Shown here: positions 1 through 5,711 of the stretch, piece by piece
How positions within the stretch are numbered: the first letter of the stretch is position 1
Layout of the letters: each line of letters opens with the position of its first letter
Assembly: GCA_031277995.1 (NCBI GenBank)
Contig: JAITLH010000349.1
Span: 1 to 8,162 of the forward strand
DNA: 8,162 bases
Reading direction: 5' to 3'
DNA from: Deltaproteobacteria bacterium
GTDB taxonomy: Bacteria > Desulfobacterota > Desulfarculia > Adiutricales > Adiutricaceae
Notes under the pieces: model-generated
Databases searched by the model: none
Told to the model about the DNA's origin: nothing
Seen by the model: the letters and a program-made list of their open reading frames with translations, nothing else
Program-made: the position numbers and the translations under genes

Positions 1-101
1 AGTCGTTAATTGTCTTTAAGTAATTTTCGCGATTGACCTACAAGGAAACGACCGGCCACCGACCCTCCAAATCCCCAGTCGAAGGCCAAGGGTTGCCGGG
101 A

Positions 102-308
102 TTACTCCTCGATGATGAAACGATCCTTATCCGCCACGGTGTAACCCAAGGCCAATAAGAGCTTCCTAAAGGTTAAAAGCTTGATGGCTCCACCACTTTC
201 CATGCGATATATGGACTTGGATGAAACCCCGGCCAGTTGGGCCAAAGCGGTGATACTCAAAAGACGCTCTTCGCGGGCCTTCTTAAAGGCCTTAGCATCG
301 ACTTTCAT
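102..308 (-). CDS. Small XRE-family helix-turn-helix DNA-binding protein
   Basis: A 68-residue protein that is almost entirely one Cro/C1-type helix-turn-helix domain. Helix 1 is near residues 5-15 (KAFKKAREER), helix 2 near 18-26 (ITALAQLAG) and recognition helix 3 near 29-38 (SSKSIYRMES); LLTFRKLLLALGY closes the domain. The ATG start is supported by a GGAG Shine-Dalgarno at 317-320, 8 bases upstream. The protein ends soon after the domain, so it lacks any ligand-binding or catalytic part. Proteins of this size usually act as transcriptional repressors, prophage switches or antitoxins. A toxin partner could lie to the left, beyond the window edge, because only about 100 bases follow the stop. 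No partner gene is visible on the upstream side. Confident for the fold; the target is unknown. Confidence 0.82.
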   Translation of the reverse strand: MKVDAKAFKKAREERLLSITALAQLAGVSSKSIYRMESGGAIKLLTFRKLLLALGYTVADKDRFIIEE

Positions 309-1047
309 AAAAAATCTCCAAAAATAGAACCCGCTAACAGAGTCGGGATTGATATGTTTGCCCCCATTTTCCTTTGGAGGCTAAAAGACGCGCGACAAAC
401 GCGACCTAGACCATTCTTGAGAGCCGACCGGCCCCGCCCCAAATGGGACTAAAGAGATTTGAACGGTCCCGAAGGGCAGGCGATTGCCTGACCCACACTT
501 CCAAACAAGAACGCCAAACTGGGCACCTTCCCAAAACCGCCGCCCCAAAAAACCAAACCCCAAGACGAAATCGGAAAACCAAGTCCTGGAACGAGGCCTT
601 TTAAAAGGCTTTGGCCGGGGGATTTAGGGTTTTTTTCTTAAGCTTCGGACTAAAAAGGTCATAAGCCCTTAACCCAAGGAGTCGATGCCCCCACTCCGTT
701 ACCCGTTTAAAACCAATGGATATGAATCGTCCTTCGAACGTATCCGAAAAACCTTGATGGCCTTTTTCAGGCAAAGGGCTAAAAAACCTAGGCGACTGTC
801 TAAAATCTACGAATCGGTTCAAGCCCAACGTCAAATCAAACTTTACCCAATGATCTAAGGGGAAACGCGTAACGCGAACTGACAAGCGCGTATGTCCACG
901 CTAGCAACGCGATTATAACATATTTTACAGAAAATGGTAGCTTTTTTTCTAGCGGTAAGCAAGAGACTCAACACCAAGGGTCAACTCCGGTGTGAATGTA
1001 AACCGCACCATAACGGTAGATTCCACTGGAAAGTTTACCCGCGATTG

Positions 1048-1085
1048 AACTTGCCCAATACGGACGCGCGTTATTGGGTTAAGTT
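1048..1085. repeat. Imperfect inverted repeat in gene-free DNA
   Basis: Bases 1048-1060 pair with 1072-1085. There are 7 pairs (CCCAATA with TATTGGG), a small internal loop, then 5 more pairs (AACTT with AAGTT), around an 11-base loop. No T-tract follows on either strand. The left arm is part of a 17-base word at 1047-1063 that recurs at 1110-1126 with 15 of 17 bases identical, 63 bp away. The function is unknown. Confidence 0.4.
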
Positions 1086-1344
1086 TTGAGCTAGGCTCAC
1101 CGTAGGTTCGAACGTGCCCAATAGGGCCTGACGTTCTAGGGATTGGCGTAAGTTGGGTCCGTCTTAAACCTAGAAAGGGCCCAAACAACCGCTCCCCTAC
1201 CGGGCGGGGCTTGACCGGGATCCATCCCGGCCATAAACGCGCGCGAAACAAACCAAAGATAACGAACCGGGGCCAGATGGCCCGTTTATTGAAACCAATC
1301 TAACCTTCCAGCCCAAGCGCCCGCTGGCCCTAGGCCGTTCCCGG

Positions 1345-1363
1345 CCGGCCCGGACCGGGCCGG
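1345..1363. repeat. Perfect GC-rich inverted repeat
   Basis: A 9-bp arm (CCGGCCCGG, 1345-1353) is followed after one base by its exact reverse complement (1355-1363). It is all G and C apart from the central A. The spacer is too short for an ordinary RNA loop, so as DNA it is a near-continuous palindrome. A second overlapping odd palindrome is centred at 1359. No gene start is nearby. Confidence 0.55.
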
Positions 1364-1383
1364 TCACTGGCTTACTGGGCCAC

Positions 1384-1411
1384 AAAGGCCGATCCCCAAA
1401 GGCCGATCCCC
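1384..1411. repeat. 14-bp tandem duplication
   Basis: Two exact copies of AAAGGCCGATCCCC lie head to tail at 1384-1397 and 1398-1411. No further copies follow. The unit is not a multiple of three, so it would break any reading frame. It is most simply a replication-slippage product in non-coding DNA. Confidence 0.7.
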
Positions 1412-1442
1412 AAAAACTGGGCCCTAAAAACCGGCTTTTGGA

Positions 1443-1462
1443 TCGTCAAAAATTTTTGACGA
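1443..1462. repeat. 20-bp perfect palindrome
   Basis: The left half TCGTCAAAAA is followed directly by its exact reverse complement TTTTTGACGA. The flanks continue with partial complementarity. It has the form of a dimeric-repressor operator with an A/T centre, but no promoter or gene start is next to it. It could also be a cruciform or a relic. Confidence 0.6.
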
Positions 1463-1672
1463 ACAAACGGCCAAGTTTTTTGCCAATTGACGCGGGCCGG
1501 AACGGGGGTTTTTATCATGGCTTAGCCAAGCGCCAATCGTGACGCCGGAAAAAAACTTCCTGATTCTTACGCGGTAGCCTTGTTTGAGACTTATTATACC
1601 CCAGTTTAATAATCTTGACAACTCCCTTAGACCCAAGGATAGACTTTTTTATTCGCGCGACATTTCTTTTCT

Positions 1673-1707
1673 AAAAAAAACGCCTAAAAACAAGTGATTA
1701 GGCTTTT
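1673..1707 (-). terminator. Rho-independent terminator, minus strand
   Basis: Read on the minus strand, a 6-bp stem (GCCTAA with TTAGGC, 1698-1703 and 1682-1687) with a 10-base loop is followed by one G and eight T residues (1680-1673). Four A residues before the stem can pair with the T-tract. The plus strand has only four T residues (1704-1707), so the minus direction is stronger. It begins 16 bases after a minus-strand TAG at 1719-1721, although no intact gene ends there. Confidence 0.55.
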
Positions 1708-2093
1708 AATTAATTGTCCTAACCGACCATGGGGTTAAAGCGCTTGCTTACCTTGAGCTTTAAAATATCCCTAGTTGCCGTCTCAATGCCGTATCGGCGG
1801 GACTAGTCGCGATAAAAAACCGTACGTTGTCACAACTGCCATGAATAATCGCTACGATACGGGCGAAAAGAACACAGCGAATAGTATCGACCAGGAATAA
1901 TCAGCGATAAACGAAAAAACGCGACGCAAAATAATTTCCGGTCCATTTAAGGGACAATAAACATGCCGTAAGTTCTTGCCTGGAAAACGAAAAAATATAA
2001 AAACGCAAGGCAAAACTTGTTTATTGCCCATAACACGCGGCCTATCGTGGCGCGTTTTAAGAGGCCCAATAAGCTTTGGCCTTTTGGGGAGGC

Positions 2094-3068
2094 TTAGCGA
2101 TCGCCGTCGGAACTTTGGGCCCAGAGCCTATCGCTTGGGGCCAAATCGGCCGGGCCAAGCGTTATCGCTTCCGCTGGGCCAAGGGCGCCCAAGGCCTCGA
2201 GGGTTCTTTTGCGGTTAAGTTCGATGGACTCCAAGATTTCTTCCCTAAACTTCTGGCGGTTAATCAATTGGCGCAAATCGGGGTTGGAGGCCGGGTAGGC
2301 GATGACGTTTTTGGCCACGACAAAACTGTCGCGGTTGGAAATGGTCTCGATTAAGGGCGAGCCGGGGCCCAAAGCCAAAAGCTCCCCTTCCAGACCCTTT
2401 ACGCCTTGGCCGAGCCTGACAAGTTCTTCTTGGCTTTTAATTAGGCCCTGGGGAAAAAAACGGGCTTCTTGGGTCAAGGCTTGCCCGGAAGCGCTTCCGC
2501 CCCCAGGCCCGGGGCCGGAGTCGGAGACGCGGCCCGCTGCGCTCGGGACTTCGCAGGCGGCCAGCTCGCTTTGGAGTTCGGCCAGCCTGGTATTTAAAGA
2601 TAAAATTACGTTATTTAGCTCATTTATATCATTTAAAAATAAATTTTGGTCAAAATTATTTTGCAGTCTTAAGGCTAATTGATATTTTAAAAATTTAACG
2701 GAATCCTCTTTGATTGGCTCACTATAAAGGGAACTATTTTGCAGATCATAAAACCAATCAAGAAAATTATCAACGTTAGAGACAAAATAATCAAAACGAT
2801 CATTTATTTGAGCGTCAAGAGCCAAACGTTGTCTTTGGATTGAGCCAAGAATATCCCCATAACGCCGCTCCAAGGCTTGGGTCTTGGTCTGGTCATAGTA
2901 CTTGCCCGCGAAGAAAATCGTTCTCTTTGGCCTATTTTTGTCGGCGTTTGTTTGACCGTTATCCTGGTTGCCTTCGGCGTAATTTCGGCTTATTAGCTTG
3001 TATACTGGCGATAAAGCCATAAAAATTACTATGGCCAGAATCGTGGCTTTTAATTTTGCGTTAAACAT
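2094..3068 (-). CDS. Membrane-anchored protein of unknown function
   Basis: A protein of 324 residues from the ATG at 3068, which has GGTGA (3074-3078) 5 bases upstream. An ATG four codons earlier (3080) has no such site. Residues 8-22 (ATILAIVIFMALSPV) form one N-terminal membrane segment or uncleaved signal. A likely periplasmic helical part follows, rich in aromatic and charged residues, with the motif FDYFVSNVDNFLDWFYDL near 91-108. Leucine-rich helices near 145-170 may coil. A Gly/Ser/Pro linker lies near 174-200, then a second helical part to the end. The FLDW-F motif reminds me of uncharacterised proteobacterial envelope proteins, but I cannot name a family. The first ~160 codons are strongly AT-rich and the rest GC-rich, which suggests a fusion or mosaic. 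It does not overlap its neighbours. Confidence 0.75.
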   Translation of the reverse strand: MFNAKLKATILAIVIFMALSPVYKLISRNYAEGNQDNGQTNADKNRPKRTIFFAGKYYDQTKTQALERRYGDILGSIQRQRLALDAQINDRFDYFVSNVDNFLDWFYDLQNSSLYSEPIKEDSVKFLKYQLALRLQNNFDQNLFLNDINELNNVILSLNTRLAELQSELAACEVPSAAGRVSDSGPGPGGGSASGQALTQEARFFPQGLIKSQEELVRLGQGVKGLEGELLALGPGSPLIETISNRDSFVVAKNVIAYPASNPDLRQLINRQKFREEILESIELNRKRTLEALGALGPAEAITLGPADLAPSDRLWAQSSDGDR

Positions 3069-3073
3069 ACTAT

Positions 3074-3078
3074 TCACC
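3074..3078 (-). promoter_or_regulatory. Shine-Dalgarno that decides the start at 3068
   Basis: GGTGA on the minus strand lies 5 bases before the ATG at 3066-3068. The upstream ATG at 3078-3080 is preceded only by an A/T-rich run, so the downstream start is preferred. Confidence 0.5.
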
Positions 3079-3111
3079 ATAATAATTTATTAATTATTAG
3101 GAAATAGAAAT

Positions 3112-3147
3112 ACGCGTAATCGATCATGGGGGAACGATTACCCGCGT
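3112..3147. repeat. Hairpin upstream of the membrane-protein gene
   Basis: ACGCGTAATCG (3112-3122) pairs with 3135-3147, giving 11 base pairs interrupted by two bulged C residues around a 12-base loop. It sits 44 bases before the ATG at 3068, so it could lie in the 5' leader or be an operator. There is no T-tract directly after it on the minus strand. Confidence 0.4.
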
Positions 3148-3273
3148 TTAGGTGTTTATGATTTTTTTAAAAGTCTAATTAAATTTCTTTAATAAAAAAT
3201 TCTATTGACTAAATAATAAGTTTTATTTAATTATTTTAGGCTAAAAGAAGGATTATCGCTAGACAAAGTTGCT

Positions 3274-3340
3274 GGGGGCCAGGGGGAGCGTTGGGGATTA
3301 CCGGGGACCTTGGGGATTATGGGCGCGATGGGTTTTGGGG
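3274..3340 (+). other. Eight-run G-quadruplex motif
   Basis: Eight G-runs of 5, 5, 4, 4, 4, 3, 3 and 4 bases lie at 3274-3278, 3282-3286, 3293-3296, 3303-3306, 3312-3315, 3321-3323, 3330-3332 and 3337-3340. All loops are 3-6 bases. This exceeds the usual four-run rule and could form two adjacent quadruplexes or several alternative folds. The G-rich strand is the template for the surrounding minus-strand genes, and the RNA would be C-rich. The surrounding DNA is AT-rich, so the runs are not explained by local composition. Confidence 0.7.
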
Positions 3341-3471
3341 AACCCTGGCCGGGCTTGGAATTTGGCCAAACGTTATTTATTTGGTTAACTAACGATAGTT
3401 TTAAGGGCGAGCCGCGGTTATTCAATTTCCGTTAATTAATAAATTACTTATTTATCGTAAAATCGGCTATC

Positions 3472-4410
3472 TTATATGGCTTCCTTGGCCACGGGCGCGC
3501 CAAGGTTTCTATTTCTTATGGGAATGACGTACTCGTTTAACAGCCTGGGCCAGGAACGCGTCCAACCGGAGTAGTGATCGTGATCCAGGGCCGCGCGGCT
3601 AAAGTCGCTAAATTGGGCCATCATGTTAAATCTCTGGGACATGGTCGGGGGAATCACCCGATCCGAGGTGCCGTAAAAGTGGATTTGCGGTATGTTGGCC
3701 ACGAGGTTGGCGTATTTGGCCGGGTTAATGGAAGCCGACAAGGGTTGCCAGCCGCTATTTTGGACCCACCAATCTATGTCAAGTAAGCCGGCCACGGTAA
3801 CCAGGCTGGCCACGTCATCTCGGCGGGCGGCCACCAAAACGGCCAAGCCCCCGCCCCCGGAAAAACCCACCAGATGGACCCTTTGGGCCCCGGTGGATCT
3901 TTTAACCTCGTCGATGGCCAAGCTCGCGGCCTGGACCACCTCGGGGGCCAGCCGACCCGAAGACCAGTAAAGCTGGTATTGGGGCCCGGCGTAGGAGGGC
4001 ATGAACTGCCCCACCCTGGCCAGATACAAAACCAGCGGGGCGGGATCGAGCAAAGCCAGATCGTAGGATTGGGCATGGGAGGGGGTGGGATCGGCCGAGG
4101 GGCGTCCCCTCACCACGGCCCGGCCGTCGCCTTCGAGATAGACCACCAAATCGGTTCCGCTTTCGCCCTTTTGCAGGCCTGCCAGCCTAAAAGGCGGGGC
4201 CGAGAGATCCTTGGGCTTAAACCCGGCCGCCCAGCCCCGGCTAACCTCTTTTTCCCACAGTTGTCTGGAACTGGTGGCGCAGGCCGTGAAAAATAAGGCC
4301 ATGGCCAAGAAAAGAAGCGAAAAACAGAGGCTTTTTTTGGCCGGGCTTGGGGCCATGGGGCGGGGATTTTGGTTTTTGGTTAAGGCGCCTAAATCGAGGG
4401 TTTTGGTCAT
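3472..4410 (-). CDS. Alpha/beta-hydrolase lipoprotein
   Basis: A protein of 312 residues, probably an outer-membrane or periplasm-facing esterase-like lipoprotein. A hydrophobic stretch (about 29-43) ends in a lipobox, FTAC, with the acylated Cys at 44 after an unusually long N-terminal lead. The hydrolase domain shows EGDG (93-96), SADPTP (105-110), the nucleophile elbow GFSGGG with Ser184, an acid candidate Asp250 in GTSDRVIPP, and a histidine candidate in DHDHYSGW (277 or 279). This matches a proteobacterial family of predicted alpha/beta-hydrolase lipoproteins that share the SSDPTP-like, GYSGGG and NDRVIPP motifs. The substrate is unknown. The ATG at 4410 has GGAG at 4415-4418 with a short 4-base spacer; an ATG at 4422 adds four residues but lacks a good site. 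The length is normal for the family. Confidence 0.85.
   Translation of the reverse strand: MTKTLDLGALTKNQNPRPMAPSPAKKSLCFSLLFLAMALFFTACATSSRQLWEKEVSRGWAAGFKPKDLSAPPFRLAGLQKGESGTDLVVYLEGDGRAVVRGRPSADPTPSHAQSYDLALLDPAPLVLYLARVGQFMPSYAGPQYQLYWSSGRLAPEVVQAASLAIDEVKRSTGAQRVHLVGFSGGGGLAVLVAARRDDVASLVTVAGLLDIDWWVQNSGWQPLSASINPAKYANLVANIPQIHFYGTSDRVIPPTMSQRFNMMAQFSDFSRAALDHDHYSGWTRSWPRLLNEYVIPIRNRNLGAPVAKEAI
4071..4089 (+). other. G-quadruplex motif inside the hydrolase gene
   Basis: Four G-runs (3, 3, 5 and 3 bases) with loops of 3, 1 and 1 bases fit the strict quadruplex rule. They lie on the template strand and encode the conserved DPTPSHA region of the hydrolase, so the codons may explain the sequence. 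Confidence 0.55.
4343..4365 (+). other. G-quadruplex motif near the hydrolase start
   Basis: G-runs of 3, 4, 4 and 4 bases, with loops of 3, 4 and 1 bases, lie on the template strand. They are opposite the codons for the Pro-rich lead before the lipoprotein signal. Confidence 0.55.
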
Positions 4411-4455
4411 GACACTCCGCATCGCTCTTGGTTATTATGATTAAATTTAGTTTTT

Positions 4456-4483
4456 ACCCTTTTGGGTTTTGGCCCAAAAGGGT
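4456..4483. repeat. Perfect 11-bp hairpin between genes
   Basis: ACCCTTTTGGG (4456-4466) pairs perfectly with CCCAAAAGGGT (4473-4483) across a 6-base loop. It lies between the end of the Cys-rich gene and the start of the hydrolase gene. On the minus strand it is followed by A residues and on the plus strand by mixed sequence, so it is not a standard intrinsic terminator. It may be a transcript-stabilising or attenuating structure, or an operator. Confidence 0.55.
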
Positions 4484-4535
4484 TCGTTGTCGTTATCCGG
4501 ACAAAAATACTTGGGATAAAAAACGCGAGCTGGCC

Positions 4536-4718
4536 TTAGGTAAGGGAGAGAAAAGGGGCTTCGTTTAGCTGGCCATCGAGTAAACTCTTGTTGGCGACGG
4601 CGCAGGTCAACGACAACGCGCAATATGAGCGGCAAACGTAATCTTCGGAATTAAAGCAGCCGTAGCACTCCAAGCGATCTTCGAGATCGATTATCACTGG
4701 GGTAGATTGCAAGGCCAT
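4536..4718 (-). CDS. Small Cys-rich protein of unknown function
   Basis: A 60-residue soluble protein with five cysteines spaced C-x2-C-x7-C-x3-C-x5-C (residues 18, 21, 29, 33 and 39), in the context LECYGCF, YVCRSYCALSLTCAVA. The ATG at 4718 is preceded by a strong Shine-Dalgarno, GAGGTG (4725-4730), 6 bases away, which favours it over an in-frame GTG at 4727. I recall similar small proteins with DLEDRLEC-like and YCALS-RCA-like segments from sulfate-reducing and related Desulfobacterota, where they are hypothetical; this is memory, not a search. The cysteines could bind zinc or an iron-sulfur cluster. It follows proC by 167 bases that hold a repeat and hairpins, so it may be the third gene of the pta-proC unit or separately expressed. 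Confidence 0.72.
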   Translation of the reverse strand: MALQSTPVIIDLEDRLECYGCFNSEDYVCRSYCALSLTCAVANKSLLDGQLNEAPFLSLT

Positions 4719-4724
4719 GAAAGA

Positions 4725-4730
4725 CACCTC
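4725..4730 (-). promoter_or_regulatory. Strong Shine-Dalgarno of the Cys-rich gene
   Basis: GAGGTG on the minus strand, 6 bases before the ATG at 4718. It is the main evidence that this short gene is translated and that the ATG, not the upstream GTG, is the start. Confidence 0.7.
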
Positions 4731-4740
4731 GAAAAGGTTG

Positions 4741-4774
4741 AAAAACAGGAAAAAAGTTAAAGCCCGTTTTGGGC
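4741..4774 (-). terminator. Possible weak terminator after proC
   Basis: On the minus strand a short 4-bp stem, GCCC with GGGC (4771-4774 and 4762-4765), is followed by a T-rich tract through 4741. It lies just downstream of the larger hairpin at 4783-4836. The stem alone is weak, so read-through into the Cys-rich gene is likely. Confidence 0.25.
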
Positions 4775-4782
4775 AAGCTTAA

Positions 4783-4836
4783 GGTTGGGTGGGCCAAACC
4801 GGCTTTGGTTAAAGCCGGTTTGGTTTTGGGCCAACC
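4783..4836. repeat. Large hairpin downstream of proC
   Basis: The core is a perfect 13-bp stem (4794-4806 with 4811-4823) with a 4-base loop. Outer bases GGTTGG (4783-4788) can pair with CCAACC (4831-4836). In the minus-strand transcript it would lie about 50 bases after the proC stop. No T-tract follows directly. It could protect the 3' end of the pta-proC message or act with the T-rich stretch at 4741-4760. Confidence 0.6.
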
Positions 4837-4888
4837 CGATTTAGGCAACCTGGGTCTAGGCAACCTGGGTCTAGGCAACCTGGGTCTA
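4829..4888 (-). repeat. 15-bp tandem repeat starting at the proC stop codon
   Basis: Three exact copies of TAGACCCAGGTTGCC (minus strand) occupy 4874-4888, 4859-4873 and 4844-4858. A fourth, diverged copy (9 of 15 identical) follows at 4829-4843. The first three bases of the first copy are the proC stop codon. Because 15 is a multiple of three, each copy opens with an in-frame stop: TAG, TAG, TAG, then TAA. Confidence 0.85.
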
Positions 4889-5707
4889 GGTTAGCTTGGA
4901 ACCCTTATCGGACGCGGCCTTTAGGGCCCGGTGAACCATGGCCGTGAGGGCGCCCTCTTCCAGTTCCAAAAGTCCCTCGGCCGTGGTGCCTCCGGGCGAG
5001 GTAACCTGGTCGCGAAGATCGGCCAGGCTAAGCTCGGGTAGGTCGATGGCCGCTTGGGCCGAACCCAGGGCCGTTTTTAGGACCAGTTCCCGGGCCGCGT
5101 CCCAGGTTAGGCCCAGGCGAACGGCGCCGCGGATCATGGCTTCCATGAAAAGGAAAAAATAAGCCGGGCCCGAACCGCTAACGGCCGTGCCTTCGTTAAA
5201 ATGTCCCTCGTCCAAAACGACCACGGATCCCACGGCCTCGAAGATGTCCTTGGCCCTTTGGAGATTTTCGGGCGGGGCGCCTTGGGGGTCGCAAATTAGG
5301 GTCATGCCTTGGCCGACCAGGGCCGGAAGATTCGGGATAACCCTTATGATGCCGGCGCTGGAGGGTAATAGGGCCGCCAGGGCCTCCAAAGTGACCCCGG
5401 CGGCGATGGAAACGAAAAGCTGGTCGGAAACTTCCGGCCGCACTTCCTCCAGGACTTTTTTGACCTGGTGGGGTTTGACGGCGACGATAACCAAGGGCGA
5501 AAGTTTGACCAGTTCGTTGGCATCCGCGGCCGCCTTAAAGCCCTTTTGGGAAGAGAGCTTATTTAAGTCGGCGGTCAGGATGTCGTAGGCGGCTTGGCGC
5601 GCGTAGGGAACCTGCCCGCCTTGATCCAAACCGCGACTAATGGCCTGGGCCATGCGGCCGTAGCCAAGGAAGGCCACGTCAAAGCCTTTGGGGCCCCGCC
5701 TTACCAT
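4886..5707 (-). CDS. proC: Pyrroline-5-carboxylate reductase
   Basis: ProC reduces pyrroline-5-carboxylate to L-proline with NAD(P)H, the last step of proline synthesis in the cytoplasm. The 273 residues match the usual family length (about 270). The Rossmann dinucleotide site is FLGYGRMAQA (13-22), followed by VAVKPHQV (75-82) and IPNLPALVGQG (124-134). The C-terminal dimer and substrate part shows AVSGSGPAYFF (175-185) and the family signature DQVTSPGGTTAEGL (233-246). All key motifs are present, so it looks functional. The start lies 4 bases after the pta stop, with only a distant AAGG-like site inside the pta end, suggesting translational coupling to pta. The stop codon lies inside a tandem repeat. 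Confidence 0.95.
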   Translation of the reverse strand: MVRRGPKGFDVAFLGYGRMAQAISRGLDQGGQVPYARQAAYDILTADLNKLSSQKGFKAAADANELVKLSPLVIVAVKPHQVKKVLEEVRPEVSDQLFVSIAAGVTLEALAALLPSSAGIIRVIPNLPALVGQGMTLICDPQGAPPENLQRAKDIFEAVGSVVVLDEGHFNEGTAVSGSGPAYFFLFMEAMIRGAVRLGLTWDAARELVLKTALGSAQAAIDLPELSLADLRDQVTSPGGTTAEGLLELEEGALTAMVHRALKAASDKGSKLT

Positions 5708-5711
5708 TTTC

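Larger units (their letters stand above)
309..2093. other. Long region without a convincing gene
   Basis: About 1.8 kb with no frame that combines a start, a Shine-Dalgarno site and protein-like content. The longer open frames (for example minus 601-885, 949-1251 and 1424-1636) mostly begin at TTG codons with no ribosome binding site and match no family I recognise. The stretch holds a GC-rich inverted repeat at 1345-1363, a 14-bp tandem duplication at 1384-1411, a 20-bp palindrome at 1443-1462, a minus-strand terminator at 1673-1703 and similar 12-mers 52 bp apart at 1839 and 1891. CGCG-containing words recur throughout. It looks like decayed coding DNA or an accessory spacer rather than one regulatory region. 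Confidence 0.6.
3081..3471. other. AT-rich spacer with a G-rich island
   Basis: The spacer between the hydrolase lipoprotein and the membrane protein is strongly AT-rich, except for a G-rich island at about 3271-3360. It contains a hairpin at 3112-3147 and the G-quadruplex motif at 3274-3340. A short minus-strand proline-rich frame (3231-3425) starts at TTG without a clear Shine-Dalgarno, and its odd composition follows from the G-runs, so I do not call it. The promoter of the membrane protein probably lies here, but I find no convincing -35/-10 pair. Confidence 0.55.

Noticed and set aside
601..885. Minus-strand 94-codon frame
   Set aside because: TTG start, no ribosome site, no motif or family I recognise; more likely decayed or chance.
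1102..1120. tRNA-like T-loop word GGTTCGAAC
   Set aside because: The flanking bases do not form the T-stem and no cloverleaf can be built around it.
949..1251. Minus-strand 100-codon frame
   Set aside because: No ribosome site and no recognisable domain; its internal similarity comes from a short DNA repeat.
1424..1636. Minus-strand 70-codon frame
   Set aside because: TTG start without a Shine-Dalgarno, and it runs through the 20-bp palindrome.
1615..1645. Plus-strand TTGACA followed by TAGACT
   Set aside because: The 19-base spacer is poor and no plus-strand gene follows.
1839..1920. Two similar AATAATC-containing words 52 bp apart, considered as a CRISPR or iteron array
   Set aside because: Only two diverged copies (12-base core with one mismatch) and no regular spacers, so neither an array nor an origin can be claimed.
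2302..2682. Plus-strand 126-codon frame
   Set aside because: Antisense shadow of the membrane-protein gene, without a ribosome site or protein-like content.
3231..3425. Minus-strand 64-codon proline-rich frame
   Set aside because: It starts at TTG without a clear Shine-Dalgarno and its Pro content is a by-product of the C-runs opposite the G-quadruplex motif.
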